The notes: a model not told the origin generated them from the letters alone. Counted from the stretch's first letter, positions 12,572-24,767 are shown. The stretch: DNA of 64,000 bases from Coenobita brevimanus (GCA_032717465.1 CM064697.1:7286533-7350532), one strand, 5' to 3'. Made by a program: numbers and translations.

Positions 12572-14050
12572 CAACGACAACCCCCCTATTCCCCCAATCC
12601 AACAAACCATGGGATCATATTTATAAACGATGCTAATTAGTTTTTAATGACAAGTCTCCATAACGGTTAACTATTATCACAGATCACTTCGTTTTTCGCA
12701 TTTTGTCACTTTAAAATTCACACTGTTATGGTTGTGTGTTGGCTAACTGATGCGTGGGTGGAGACAAACGTAGGTACAAATGATCATAACTACATCTTAA
12801 ATTTAGGAGAGTTTATACAGTCCCTGCTACATACAGTACTTCCTCAGTGTTGCTTCTCTCACTCTGTAACCCACCCTTTACATCCTAACGCAGATCCCCC
12901 AACACAGACTTTGTTCTCTGTGTCCTATCAGTTCTTTACCTCAGTCCTGCTTCCTACCTTAACCAAGTCCCCATCATCTCACTCTCCCTCAGCCCCATCC
13001 CTGCTCCTATCATCACAACGGTACTCATCGCTGCTGTTCTCTCTCAGGTTCTACTTTCTCGGCCGTAAAAGGTCTCTCTCAACTAGTTTTAAGCTCGTCC
13101 TGCTTCATCATCTTAGAATAGTATATTCTTATTTACACTACCGGTAGACAATAACCAGCTTCGTTCAAGTCTCTCTCTTCTCGACACAGTGAAGTCTAGG
13201 ACCAATGACCCTGACTCACCTCGGAAAGCCCAGCTCCAGTTAGCCCTGGCCCAACTCAACTGGATAATACCTATGCCAAAGTACCACTCCGTCCTTAACC
13301 AACCTTCAAGCCAACACCAGACCCGCTCACTCATTATCCTCTCTACCAATTTCATAGATGCTGCGAATATAATAGGTACTTTTAGAGCGATGTAATAAGA
13401 TAAAAGCACGTTATCTGTGGATTGCTTGGCCTGAGGGATGAAGCAAAAAAATTTTCAAGGCTTGGACATATGGCAACTTCACCATCCGAACTGTTGGTTT
13501 TTCTCCTATGTATTTTCTGTTATTTCCCTTTTTATGCAGCCTTACTACGGTACTATAATTACAGCAACTAGAACTGAGTTACGATTCCGCTCTCCTCCCT
13601 CTAAAGAAAACTATTTTCACGTCTACTCATACAACACTTCTGCTCTCTTTACACTCAAACACAACTACACACATTAGTTCATCCCACATCACCACACCCA
13701 CTCATTTCAACGTAGTTTACTGTTAACTAATTACCTCATTTGTACCTCCACTCACAATATTTCAGCTCATACACCTGTAAAATTGCCCTCGGTATATCAT
13801 CTCACCCAACCAAATCCACTGTGATTCCGCAACACGTTATACTTGTTGGCACCCTTCACACCCGACTCCATTTCGTCCACTTCTCTCTACAAGCCATCCA
13901 CCTCCAAATCAAATAATCTATTTTTACCCTTGTTCTCCTACTGTAATATCGGTTCAATCAATCGCATCTTTAACGCCCCTGACTTCCACTCATCACCATA
14001 CCCATTCATACCTTTTATGTTCATTCTGTTCAAGTCTACTCATTCGTAGT
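12570..14050. other. Non-coding stretch, pyrimidine-leaning
   Basis: Complex sequence with no tandem repeats and no recognised protein motif over about 1.5 kb. The open frames (68-139 residues) show no family signature and no plausible splice framing. Confidence 0.35.
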
Positions 14051-14263
14051 CCTTGCCACCATGCATCACCAAAACCACTTCCACTTCCCTTTTCTGTTTA
14101 TCCTTTTTCAGTGCATTTATTCTTGTTCCTGTCCAACTTACTCTATCTCACCCACTCGTAATTCTACCCTCCTTAAGCATATCAGCTCCGATCCATCACC
14201 AAACAAGAACAGTATATTGTCGTTCCTGTCTCCTCCATTCCAACCCACCACACAGGCTTCCTC

Positions 14264-14600
14264 CCAACCCATCTCTCTTCCATTCCTCTCAAGCTTTTAC
14301 TTTCCCATCGCTCAACCATTCTACGTCCCTATTCCTCTACCATTCCTCTCAACCACTCCATCCCTCTACCATTCCTCTCAATCATTCTACCACTCCATCC
14401 CTCTATCATTCCTCTCAACCATTCTACCACCCCACTCCTCTACCAATCCTACCACTCCATCCCTCTACCGTTCCTCTCAACCATTCTACTACCCCATCCT
14501 TCTACCATTCCTCTCAACCATTCTACCAACCCATCCCTCTACCATTCCTCTCAACCATTCTACTACCCCATCCCTCTACCGTTCCTCCCGACCTGTCAAC
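14264..14600. repeat. 37-bp pyrimidine-rich minisatellite
   Basis: The unit is about CTCTACCATTCCTCTCAACC followed by ATTCTACCACCCCATCC (37 bp). Six or seven clear copies lie between 14330 and 14595, one shortened near 14430, with diverged copies upstream. The 235- and 229-residue Ser/Pro/Leu-rich frames are translations of this array. Confidence 0.85.
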
Positions 14601-15125
14601 CAGCTGGTGCCCTTCCCACTACCCTTCAAAGCATCTCTCGGACCGGGAAGCTGCGTGGCTTCTATTAGCAGCCCACAAGAGGCCAAGTCGGACAAGCAAG
14701 ATGATCACTATCGGGTACGCATCGGCGGCAGAGAGCAGACCAACCGGTAACACCAAGTGATACTGATGCCAACTGCAGGCAAAAAGCAGACCGGCCGCCC
14801 TCCCACCGCTTCCACTACCCACCTGACCGAGCACCGAGTTACGCGATTTTTGATATTTGAATTTCGCGAGTCGCAGAACTGTTATTGTTCCGTACCCGTG
14901 GATGGACTTCAACATATTCACTTCCAACATACGGTACTTTATTAATAACCGTGAAACTGTCCGGAGAAAAATATGGGTGAATTTGCAATGGGCCTTTTTA
15001 TAATGACTGGTAATACACTCCCCTAACTGAATGCAAGTAGCCTAAAATATATTCACGATGTAATCTTAATCTGCGCTAACTGTTTCACGTCAGCAATTGT
15101 ACCCAGGTTAATGGTTGTACTTAGA
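14600..15125. other. Non-coding stretch without recognised feature
   Basis: Balanced composition with some CpG-richer sequence near 14630-14830. No repeats or protein motifs are recognised. Confidence 0.35.
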
Positions 15126-15126
15126 G

Positions 15127-15269
<143 letters not shown>

Positions 15270-15602
15270 CTGAATGATTTCACAAAGTCCACAATGATGA
15301 TAAACAGAATTTCCAGTATAACCCTTACCAATTATCTTCTTTATACATAACTTTTCCTAAGCCTTAAGGTGACACGCAGCACACGCATGCAATTAATATG
15401 CAGGGTCGTTCATAACCAATGTGCATTCGCCATCATCACGGATTAAGTTCCTCGCATATCATCACAAGGGCTCTGTGATTACGCTAACAACTGCCGAAGC
15501 AAGTGCGGTGTAGGTCATTGGTATCACGCAAACAGTATTATCCACACCTACGTCTGCCGATGTGTTCTGCTCCATCATCCTCAGAGTCCCAAGTCCTTCA
15601 TT

Positions 15603-15825
15603 TTAACTCCTTCAATTTACTGACGTATTTTGTACTCTATTCTTCTTTATTCTTGCTATCACCGGACGATTTAGTTCTGTTTAGGAGAGACCCTTCGAAG
15701 TGGAGGGATTGGATATAGCATTCATCAACACCTTCACTTATAGAAGTCCTTCCTACGTTTAACAAAATTGTCTGAAGGCTGCAAAGCTTAAGGCAGAAAA
15801 TACCCCATCGTGTTGAGGGGGTTAA
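15603..15825. mobile_element. Near full-length TTAA-flanked foldback MITE
   Basis: TTAA at 15603-15606 precedes CTCCTTCAATTTACTGACGT. At the other end a GAGGGGG-terminated sequence meets TTAA at 15822-15825. Inside, CACCGGACGATTTAG (left) and AAAATTGTCTGAAGG (right) are inverted counterparts, and TTAGGAGAGACCCTTCG marks the left centre. About 215 bp lie between the TTAA copies. TTAA target sites and termini starting with C-rich CCCTT are known features of piggyBac-type elements. No transposase is present, so it would be non-autonomous. Superfamily assignment is inference. Confidence 0.65.
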
Positions 15826-15829
15826 GCAC

Positions 15830-16375
15830 GGACACACATGACACCAAACGTGAAAGATTAGAAGCTTATCCACGTGGCTGGGCAGGCGTACCGAGCTTAT
15901 CTCTACGTACGGTACTTAACGGAAACTTTTCCTTAAATTTTTACGCTACTTCAATCCAGGCGAAAGCGACGACATCATTAGTAAAAATCTTAAAAACGCT
16001 TAACTATACCTCCATCGCTGGAAATAAACTCAACTCACTATTTAATTCTTTCCATATAATGCGTTCGTTCCAAGCTTCCACAGAAAATAACTTCTCTCCT
16101 TTTGGCAATACAATACCCAACCTTTCCTTAACTAAGCAGTGCCTCTCCTGTCTCTTCTCCTGACAAGTACTACCTTCCCTTCCTTCCTCTTTCTCTCCTT
16201 CCCTCCGGACCCCTCTCCCAAGGTTTTCTTATCAACTTCATCTTTTCTTCAGCGGTGCCTGGCCTTGTAACATGCGGCCCGTCCCGTAATCACCATGATG
16301 CCGCCTTAATGACCGTAAACTACGCTTCAAGTCACAATTTTATGACTCTGTGCCTTTACTTGGACTCTCTCAGCC
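15830..16375. other. Non-coding stretch without recognised feature
   Basis: Unique sequence. A 117-residue plus-strand frame has no recognisable motif and no splice framing. Confidence 0.35.
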
Positions 16376-16377
16376 CC

Positions 16378-16612
16378 TGGGGCCGCATTTATAAAGCTCT
16401 CCTAAGCTTCAGTTGTGTATAAAATTTCTTGTTTTTATATGTTCGCCTTCACTCATGCACTAAGCAAACACTTGGCAATAAAAGTGCGTAACTTTGTGAC
16501 AGATTACGATTTACACGATGGTCTGTGATAATACTTAACTGTTTTGGAGATTTGCTTATCGTTAAAAAAATTAGTTAGAATCCTTTATAAATACAACTTA
16601 TTCCGGACTCTA
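16378..16612. mobile_element. ATTTATAAAG-type MITE, full length
   Basis: The left end has GGCCGCATTTATAAAGC and the right end AATCCTTTATAAATAC, which are inverted counterparts. GTTGTGTATAAAATTTCTTG and a TATGTTCGCCTTCACTCATG segment follow the left end, as in the copy at 24071-24325. About 235 bp, no coding capacity. I cannot see a confident target-site duplication. Confidence 0.6.
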
Positions 16613-16679
16613 CTGCCAAGACTGGACCTTCAATGAAAGTCCAGAGACCCACGTGAGTCCTACACGTTAGAGGAGTAAA

Positions 16680-17065
16680 TTTTTTAGTTTTCTATTTTGC
16701 TTTTCGTTTTTCTCTCCCGCGGTCAAAGTCTTGGTTCCTTTTCTCTTCCTTTTTTCACTTCCTTCCTCGTTATCTAATTCGATTCTGCCTTAGCTTTCCA
16801 CCTGTTTCTGGAGTCTCTTCCATCTTCATTTGTTGAGTTTTTCGTTATTCTTTTTCCCTTAGCTTCTCCTTAGTTCTCACCCCAGTGTTTCACGTTCGTT
16901 TCTTCTCTCTCCTTCACCTTCTGCGGGAATATAGATTTTCTATATTTCCACCACTCCTGCTGTTTTCTCGGAGCATTCTGTTCCCTCCTCCCGCCTTCAC
17001 CCCCTCCTACCCCCTTTACCTTCACCTCCTTTCCACCCCCTCCTACCTCCTCCACTCATCTTCCT
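16680..17065. repeat. Pyrimidine-rich tract
   Basis: The plus strand is dominated by C and T (TTCCTT, CACCTCC, CCCCTCC) without a clear period. Confidence 0.6.
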
Positions 17066-17284
17066 CCCGCTGAGTCCCACACCTAAAATCTTCCCACACT
17101 AATAAAGTCACCCCGAGTACACTATATTACAAAATTACAGCACAAAAAAAATAAAAAATAAAAAAAGTCAGACCCAGTGACAAAAACAAAAATCCCTTAA
17201 TCTATAAAAAGACCATCTCGACACGAAGCCAGAGGAGTATTATTGTGGAACTCCCAGGCTGAACATACGTACTGCACCTGCCAT

Positions 17285-17420
17285 GCTATGATTTAAGGTT
17301 AACGCGCCCTGCACTGATGGTTATTACGCTGTGCCCGACTGCGTTATGGGCCGATTGCGTTATAGCGACGGGCGCCCGGTGCGTTAAACCCGACGGGAGG
17401 AAACTGCAGGTAACAGCGGG
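17285..17420. other. Small CpG-dense patch
   Basis: About 13 CpG dinucleotides fall within roughly 110 bp, built from loosely repeated TGCGTTA and CCGACGGG phrases. Both flanks are CpG-poor. It is too short to be called a CpG island and no promoter motif is evident. Confidence 0.4.
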
Positions 17421-17479
17421 TAAGAAGGGGATAAGTACCACTTGCCAAACATCCCCCCTCTCTACACACACACACACAC

Positions 17480-18176
<697 letters not shown>

Positions 18177-18399
18177 TACCTCCTCTCAGTAAATTTCCCC
18201 AAATACACATCATCTTCTGCTATCCTTTCTCTCCTCAGTTACCCTATTCTGTGTCACTCGTTCATCTCTCTGTAACCCTCCTAGCCTAGTTAAACACATC
18301 TCTAATATTAAACGAGCCTTCTCCATTGTTCCACCACAACCTTACGCACAAAGTCAAACATCTCGTCCCTCTTTTAATCTTTGCCTCTCATCCTCTCAA

Positions 18400-18990
18400 T
18401 CATTTATTAATCCCTCTTCCTCCTGCTCTTCCCCCCGCAGTTCCCACATACTCATTCACCTTTGCTCCTTCTCCTCTTCCACTTCTTCTAGTTCTCCTCC
18501 TTTTACTTCCTCCCCTTTCATTTTTATTTTTCTCCTTCCTTTACTTAATATAATTTTTTCTCGTTTTCTTTCCACAGTACTGTCATTTCACTATCTTTTA
18601 CGATCGTCTCGCTTTCCCTAGATTTTCCAAGTTTCTCCTCCTCCACCACCCTCCAGTTCTTCCATCTGCCTCACTTCTCTCATCAGCTTCTATTTCCACC
18701 TCCCTTAGCCATTTCTTCCCCCTCCCATCCATTTCTTCCTCCTCCCTCCCATCCATGCCTCTCCCCACTTCCATCCACTTATACTTCCACTCGTCCATTT
18801 TCATCCTCCTCCACCTCCTTCATTTTCATCCACCTCCACCTCTTCCATCTTCTCATTCCATCCACTTCTAAACCTCAGCTTCCGCTCGTCTCTTCTCATG
18901 CCATCCGCATCAAATTCAACCTCCTCCATCCACTTCCAACTCCACCTCCTTCATCTCATTCCACCTCTCCCCCTCTCGTTTCCACCTGCC
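18400..18990. repeat. Pyrimidine-rich tract with CCACCTCC/CCATC phrases
   Basis: The plus strand is strongly C/T biased. TCCATCCACTTCCACC-type phrases recur loosely between 18650 and 18980. No gene. Confidence 0.6.
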
Positions 18991-19159
18991 GCTAAACCAC
19001 CAGCATCACGCACCGACCACAAGCATCATCATCATCTTGTAGGGTACAGCGCTCCGCCAATATCGAATAACACCACCAACTACCACCACATACGGTAGTA
19101 CATAACACCATCATCATAATCCAACACTTTTTCAATGCCTTATACTAGGGTACTATTAC

Positions 19160-19212
19160 ATCTCTCTATCTCTCTATCTGTCTGTCTGTCTATCCATCTG
19201 TCTATCTATTCA
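19160..19212. repeat. (TCTA/TCTG)n microsatellite
   Basis: Interleaved TCTA and TCTG tetranucleotides over about 50 bp. Confidence 0.85.
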
Positions 19213-19265
19213 TAACCAGACGCCTTGTACCAGAGTTGGTGGCTACAAATAAAGCGTCTCTATGG

Positions 19266-19489
19266 CTGGCATTCTCATCGGTTAAGGAAGCTCTCTAACA
19301 CCTCTTCCTTAGTGATATATGTATTTTTTTGTATATCTGGTTAATATCCTTTTGCAAGTTGCTTATGCAGAGATGGCGATACTGGAAGGATTCAAGTAAC
19401 ACAGACAAGGAGAGTAAGGCGGAATAAACAATATAAATCGCTTAGGAAAAAGTGTTAGGAGGCTTTCATAAATGACGAGACTACGGGAA
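19266..19489. mobile_element. TAA-type MITE, diverged copy
   Basis: The left end has ATTCTCATCGGTTAAGGAAG and CACCTCTTCCTTAG. The right end has CGCTTAGGAAAAAGTGTTAGG followed by an inverted GACGAGACTACGGG. Length about 224 bp, with the same arrangement as 44404-44655. Terminal GGCC bases are eroded and no target duplication can be called. Confidence 0.6.
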
Positions 19490-20020
19490 CATGTCATTAC
19501 AGCCTCGTATCTACCTTTTCACAACCTAAACGTGCTAATATCAATCGAATATTCCCTCATAAAAACAAGGTAATAAACTGAATACAAGAATCCCGCCATT
19601 ATCACAGAGCAATGAAAACGCAGATAACCTATTCTCAAAAGTATGCTCATTGTCCATAGTTAATTTTGCACACGAGGGTTTAATACTACTGTGTATAATA
19701 AAACCTTCTTTTTATTTTACTCCGTCCTATATGACACCCAGTTCTTGAAGCGCTTAGGTACAGTATATGTCTAAGCATACTGAACTTCATGGTATTTATT
19801 TATTTTATTTATTTACAGTATTTACTTATTTAATTGCCTTTTTTGGGGGGAGGGGGGAGTAGATGGGTGGAATGGGATCTTTGACCTTTTAATTTAGAAA
19901 AGTCATCACAACCAGACCCAGCACATCACGAGCCAATTCACTTCCCAGCAGTAATGATTTACGACATGGCCTGCTGCTCGTCAAGATATTTATGACCCGA
20001 GAGCAAAGAAATGCCCGCCC
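19490..20020. other. Mostly unique AT-rich stretch flanking the splice-like element
   Basis: Non-repetitive apart from TTTA-rich sequence near 19795-19835 and a short G run near 19848. The last 60 bp hold the possible read-through extension of the candidate exon described at 20028-20086. Confidence 0.4.
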
Positions 20021-20027
20021 GCATTAC

Positions 20028-20086
20028 CTGCGGGTGTCTACTGGAACTGCTGATGGCCAGGCTGAAGGAGAAGCCGCTTAACTTAC
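20028..20086 (-). CDS. Candidate 59-bp internal exon on the minus strand
   Basis: Read on the minus strand, the segment is bounded by a strong acceptor (long T-rich tract then CAG at 20087-20089) and by CACCCGCAG|GTAATG as a donor. It is 59 bp, so it would shift the frame between flanking exons. One frame is open and reads KLSGFSFSLAISSSSRHPQ; the other two contain TAA near the acceptor. The open frame continues past the donor through 22 further sense codons to a TAA at 19959-19961, so a terminal-exon reading is also possible. I do not recognise the peptide. The segment is non-repetitive and more GC-balanced than its surroundings. It could be a recursive-splicing exon, a cassette exon, or chance. 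Confidence 0.25.
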
Positions 20087-20106
20087 CTGAAAAGAAAAAA
20101 AAAACA
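20075..20106 (-). promoter_or_regulatory. Candidate recursive (ratchet) splice site
   Basis: On the minus strand a run of pyrimidines (ten T, one C, four T) is followed directly by CAG|GTAAGTTAAG. A polypyrimidine-CAG joined to GTAAGT with no exon between is the consensus of recursive splice sites in long arthropod introns. The acceptor removes the upstream part of the intron and the regenerated GTAAGT donor removes the rest. A second donor 59 bp downstream (CAG|GTAATG) matches the layout described for recursive-splicing exons in vertebrates. The junction is seen directly; use in splicing is inference. Confidence 0.4.
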
Positions 20107-20109
20107 CCA

Positions 20110-20805
20110 ATATGAATACAGCTACACACACAAATATATCAAAAACATAAATAGTCTAATAGTTCTTATCATATGGTTTAAAAATGTAAAAGAAAAATCT
20201 CATTTCCTTATTTACTCTTCAACTTCAATGAAAATATACCCACTAACGCAAAAGTTTTTCAAAACTAGATTTACATAATTCAACTTCCACTCAAAGGAAG
20301 ATAAGATTAGCCGTGCACCAAGTCCACCTTTACCTGTAGCACAGATCTACGCCAAGAAGGCATCGTGAGGCTCCTTGGTGTGCTGGAGATAAATTAACTA
20401 ATCAAAATATATTACTTCTGTATAAAAAATCTCTGAGATTGAGAGATGAGCTGAGGAATTCTCATAAAAGGCGCTAAAATTTCATGAATTAAATCTCACT
20501 ATCACAGCATCTACATGAGGGTAAGCGACTCGACGTTAAAATTACTGAAAAGAGGGGATAGGGTAATAAATTTATGTGAATGGGAAGATATAATTATAGT
20601 AACTCTAACTAACGCATATGGAGGGAATTATATAAGATACCTGATACTGCCCAAAGAACAAACGATGAAGTGGCAGTGTGGTAAATGGAAACACAATAAT
20701 TATAAAGGAAGAGAAAATGAAAGACGTGTGAGTGAAAAAGATGGACAGAAAGTGATAAGCAACAAGTGACTGAACCTGAACAAGTGAGCACAAGAAAAAC
20801 AAACA
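20110..20805. other. AT-rich non-coding stretch
   Basis: Unique A/T-rich sequence. An 84-residue lysine/asparagine-rich plus-strand frame has no recognisable motif. Confidence 0.35.
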
Positions 20806-20810
20806 GCTTT

Positions 20811-20822
20811 CCCCCCCCCCCC
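20811..20822. repeat. (C)12 homopolymer
   Basis: Twelve consecutive C residues, prone to length error in sequencing. Confidence 0.9.
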
Positions 20823-21194
20823 AATATATCCGACTCCGGGCAAAAATCAGGCAGTCCATTCCCTGAGGCTTGGCAGTCTTCCTATGCGCAACAGATAGCG
20901 TTACCCATCTCTTATCACTGCTCGGACGCTAATACCCACCGTCCATATTAAATTCATGCCAAAGCTTTGATTCCGGGCTAGTGGTACAGTAAAGCAAGGG
21001 TGTTTTTATGACATATCGACGGGGTTTGTGAAGGATCAGCAACGAAATTTACATCCCCATACTCTTCCCTGACCCATAGGATCTACCGTTTGTCTTCTTG
21101 ATCAGCAGCCAACTACCATTTGATTATTAAAGAAAGGGAAGAAACAACAAGCAGTCTCCGAAGCCCAGGAGAATACTTTCCTACGAATCTTAAG

Positions 21195-21620
21195 GGGATG
21201 CAAGGATGGCTGAGTGTGAGCAAGGATGAGCGAGTGCATGCGAGGAAGAGCGAAATGGTTCACTGTGAGGGAGGATGAGTGTGCGAGTGAGTGCATACAA
21301 GGAACACCGAAAAAGTGGGAGGGGGTAAGGATGGCTCAGTATGAAGGAGGATGAGTGTGAGTGAGTGCATGAGAGAAGATGCAAAGGAATAAGGAAGGGT
21401 AAGGATGGTTCTGTATGTGAGAGGGCTAGTGTGCGAGGAAGGGCGAAAGAGTGAGAGGGAGTAAATATGGCTGCATGAGAGAGGATGAATGTGCGAGTGA
21501 ATACGTGCGGGGACAAGCGAAAGAGTAAGAAGGGGTAATGATAGCTCAGTGTGAAGGAGGATGAGTGTGCGAGTGAGTGCGTGCGAGGAAGAGCGAATGA
21601 GTGAGAGCAGGGGGGGGTAA
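21195..21620. repeat. Minisatellite, about 76-bp unit, five to six copies
   Basis: Units share GGATGAGTGTGCGAGTGAGTG, GCGAGGAAGAGCGAAAGAGTG and GGTAAGGATGGCTCAGTGTG blocks. Copies differ by small deletions. Minus-strand frames of 140-146 residues are translations of this array. Confidence 0.8.
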
Positions 21621-21820
21621 GGAAACACAATCACCGCTTCCCTTCCCCCATAACTTACGAGCAAATATTTCAAGCCAAACAATTGCTGGCTTCGTTACCT
21701 CGCCGTCCTAACTCGCCGGCAAGAAATGGCTGCCACACATCCATTCCTCTCGCCGCCCTTTCCATCTTCGTACAAATAATTTCATACGCAAATATTTCGG
21801 AATTAGCACGCTTAAATACC

Positions 21821-22012
21821 GGTGCTTTACTTTCCACAAATAATACCAGATGTGGATATTTCCCACTCACTGTGTACAAATATCGGTACTTTATTTTTTA
21901 CAAATAATACCTGATGTAAATATTTGCCATTCACTGTGTACAAATATCGGTACTTTACTTTCCACAAATAATACCAGATGTAGATATTTCCTATTCACTG
22001 TGTATAAATATT
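21821..22012. repeat. 64-bp tandem repeat, three copies
   Basis: Copies at 21821-21884, 21885-21948 and 21949-22012 each carry CACAAATAATACC, GATGT..ATATTT and TCACTGTGTACAAATAT. The exact 64-bp spacing is conserved although each copy has several substitutions. A weaker half copy may lie upstream. Confidence 0.9.
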
Positions 22013-22019
22013 GATGTTT

Positions 22020-22990
22020 TACTCTAAGTGGCTATGCAAAACACAAGGCTTTAATCAGTGTTTACCAAGTGAATACTAAATAGTCAATGTTCCTTCCCCG
22101 GGGTCTTTTCTTTTACAAATCTAAGCAATTTAATTTTTAATCTTTTCCCTTCTACACACTGTGGAAAAAGTGGCTGATAAACACGAAGGGGAAAATAAAC
22201 ATGGGCCCTGAGTTTACCTGAAATATGAAACTCACTTATAATAATGAATACTACATGTCCCAGAGGTAAGTAGAAAATGGTACCGTAACTCAGTTTCAAT
22301 AGAACACGAATATTTACACACACACACACCAATCATACTAACGCCAACACTCCAAGCAACACACTACATCATAGAGAGAAACTGCAGAATCATTCCTCTT
22401 GTCAGTCGCTGGAGAATTGACTGATCCCTTCAAACATTTCTCTTCTGCATCCCACAAGTAGAAATTCTTATCAGGTTATAATGAAGTGTAATCCTCTGGG
22501 GGATGAATGTATAAATTTTGTTAAATATGTTCCATTAATTTGATGACAAGCTAAGTCCACGGGCAAAAACGCACGAGAGAGGGAGCATGAAATATATCGA
22601 CTGGAAATTTTGTTGTGGTGGAAAGACAAAATCTCTTCAATTTAGCTGTCTTTCCAATTTTATTCTTGTGAACATCAGACTGAGTTACTCCGCCTGAGGG
22701 CTATAGCATAAGGTGATGAGACTAGGAACACTCAAATAACCACATCACTACAAAAAGCCTTCTTAAACCCGAGAAAATAGTAATTATGTTGGTACCAAGA
22801 ATGTAAGCAAAGAGCTGTTACTGGAGTGCAGATTAATTTAGAAAAACACGCATACACACAAAAATAAAGCAGAAACCCCAACGCCATGATAAGAATGGAA
22901 GACTAAGGAGGATCAAGACCTCTGAGTGAGGGCTTCACAGGAGACTGACAAGAACAAGGCGTCTCTAGGCATCCAGGGGAGAACTTCTCA
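22020..22990. other. AT-rich non-coding stretch
   Basis: Unique sequence with a short (CA)n near 22317-22328. No gene or mobile element is recognised. A minus-strand TTTCAG|GTAAAC occurs near 22213-22222 but its pyrimidine tract is weak. Confidence 0.35.
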
Positions 22991-22994
22991 CAAG

Positions 22995-23165
22995 GCTCGA
23001 CCTGCCACGCCTTCGCCTAATCTAGATCTGACCCCTCACCTCCATCACTCACTGTCCTCTTTCAGTCCGATCTGCCACACCCTTCACCTAGGCTAAAATC
23101 TGTCCCCTTACTGTCTAATCTGCCACACCTTTCACCTAAGTTATGCCCGTCCACTTACATGCTTC
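22995..23165. repeat. Degenerate tandem repeat around CTGCCACACC
   Basis: Three copies of a phrase combining ATCTGCCACACC, TTCACCTA and CTGTCCCCTTAC start near 22998, 23071 and 23121. Spacing is about 50-70 bp. Confidence 0.55.
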
Positions 23166-23321
23166 GATAACTGTCGCCTTGTTCTGATTCACTCGACCTG
23201 CCTTGTACATAACTTTAACCCCCTCCCAAGATGGTATATTCTTCATGCTGTTCCTGTTACCTACACACAACTTTATTATGCATCTCGTCATAATGAGTCC
23301 AATAACCCCTTCTCTACGGAG

Positions 23322-23347
23322 CAATGGTATTTTCATGTTCTATCTAT

Positions 23348-23422
<75 letters not shown>

Positions 23423-23453
23423 ATGGTATTTTCATGTTCTATCTATCTATCTA

Positions 23454-23501
<48 letters not shown>
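23322..23501. repeat. Duplicated unit ending in (TA)n
   Basis: A block containing GCAATGGTATTTTCATGTTC then TATC repeats occurs twice (about 23323 and 23420). Each copy runs into a pure TA/AT tract (23350-23419, 70 bp; about 23456-23501, 46 bp). The second copy has gained ATCT units. This looks like a tandem duplication of about 97 bp, with the microsatellite part expanding independently in each copy. Confidence 0.9.
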
Positions 23502-23504
<3 letters not shown>

Positions 23505-23506
<2 letters not shown>

Positions 23507-24065
23507 TATTTATTACCTAAAATATCAATGACAATTTCTTCATATTATACTAGTTACTAATAAATTATTACAATCAGCGAGAAAAGATATCTGTAGTAAT
23601 GGTGTTATCACCTATATCTAGTAATCCTTTCTCCATGTGAAGTTATTCTTTACATTAACATGGATACTTGCAGATGATTTTGGACAGCTTCTGAAGAATC
23701 TACAGAAGGGCTTACAAATGATCGCCAGTAACATTTTAAGATGATATTCTCCACGTTATCCCACCTAACTGCACAGTCGATTTTTGGCAGGTTTTGAAGG
23801 ACATCTCGTGGCAAAGAAGTTAAACCAGCCCTACACCTGTCACACCTTCCTCGTATATCTTCCTTCAGCTCTCCCGCACCCTTCGTCTTTCCCTGACTCG
23901 CCTTCACGCAGGCCTCATCCATTCTGGCCCAATCATAATCCTCCCATTCCCCTTCCACCCAATTCCCCCTCCACCCGATTCACTTTTACGTCCACCCTAC
24001 TCGTTTTGCCCTCACCTCCTTCCTCATCTGGGTCGCTCACTTCCAGCCTCACTTACCCCACTGCC
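23505..24065. other. Non-coding stretch without recognised feature
   Basis: AT-rich then C-rich sequence. Two overlapping frames of about 100 residues on opposite strands have no recognised motif. Confidence 0.35.
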
Positions 24066-24070
24066 CATCT

Positions 24071-24325
24071 GGGACCGTGTGTATAAAGTCCCCTAACCTT
24101 GAATTGTGTATAAGATTCTTTGTACTGTATATACGTTTGTCTTCACTCAATCATACGACTTCCAGACAATTCACAATCATATTAAATTGAATATTAAAGA
24201 GAGACAATATGAAAAACTATATGATCTGGACTAAACTATGTGATTTGTGCAAACAGTTAGCTACAGTAGACGCTTGTTTATGTTAGAAACTTCCTGAGAT
24301 CCTTTATAAATCCAGCGTCTCCTCC
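24071..24325. mobile_element. ATTTATAAAG-type MITE, full length
   Basis: The left end reads GGGACCGTGTGTATAAAGTC and the right end contains GATCCTTTATAAATCC, inverted relative to it. Internal ATTGTGTATAAGATTC and ATATACGTTTGTCTTCACTC match the copies at 10509 and 16378. Length about 255 bp, AT-rich, non-coding. Confidence 0.6.
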
Positions 24326-24767
24326 CTCTTCCCTCGTCCACTGCAATCCATTACCACAGTCTGCTTCAATATTTCAGCAGGATGGACAGCACTGTTCGTT
24401 ACACCTGTCAAAGCAGCCTAATTAGGGCCAGAAAAGGTACGCGTAAACTTCAACTATATATGATATACGAGAAGCACTAATTAAAAGAACAATTACAGTC
24501 TGCCTTTACCTTATCGTAATTTAGGGAAGGTAAGTAAGAGCAACACATAAACAACGGACAGATATCTTTAAAAATATATATATAAGCGACCCAAATTACT
24601 TTTTTTAATGCCTCCAAAATGCAAGTTCCCATCTACTTTAATCATACCATAATTACGGGAGGGTAATAGGGAGTACCCATTAATAACATACGTGTACCTT
24701 AAAAAGAGTAAACGGGACTCTTAATAGCCCCTAATACCTCTAACTGGGTCGTAAATTTCAGTGCCTC

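Noticed and set aside
22205..22225. Second recursive splice site (minus strand TTTCAG|GTAAAC)
   Set aside because: The pyrimidine tract is weak and the donor half is a poor match.
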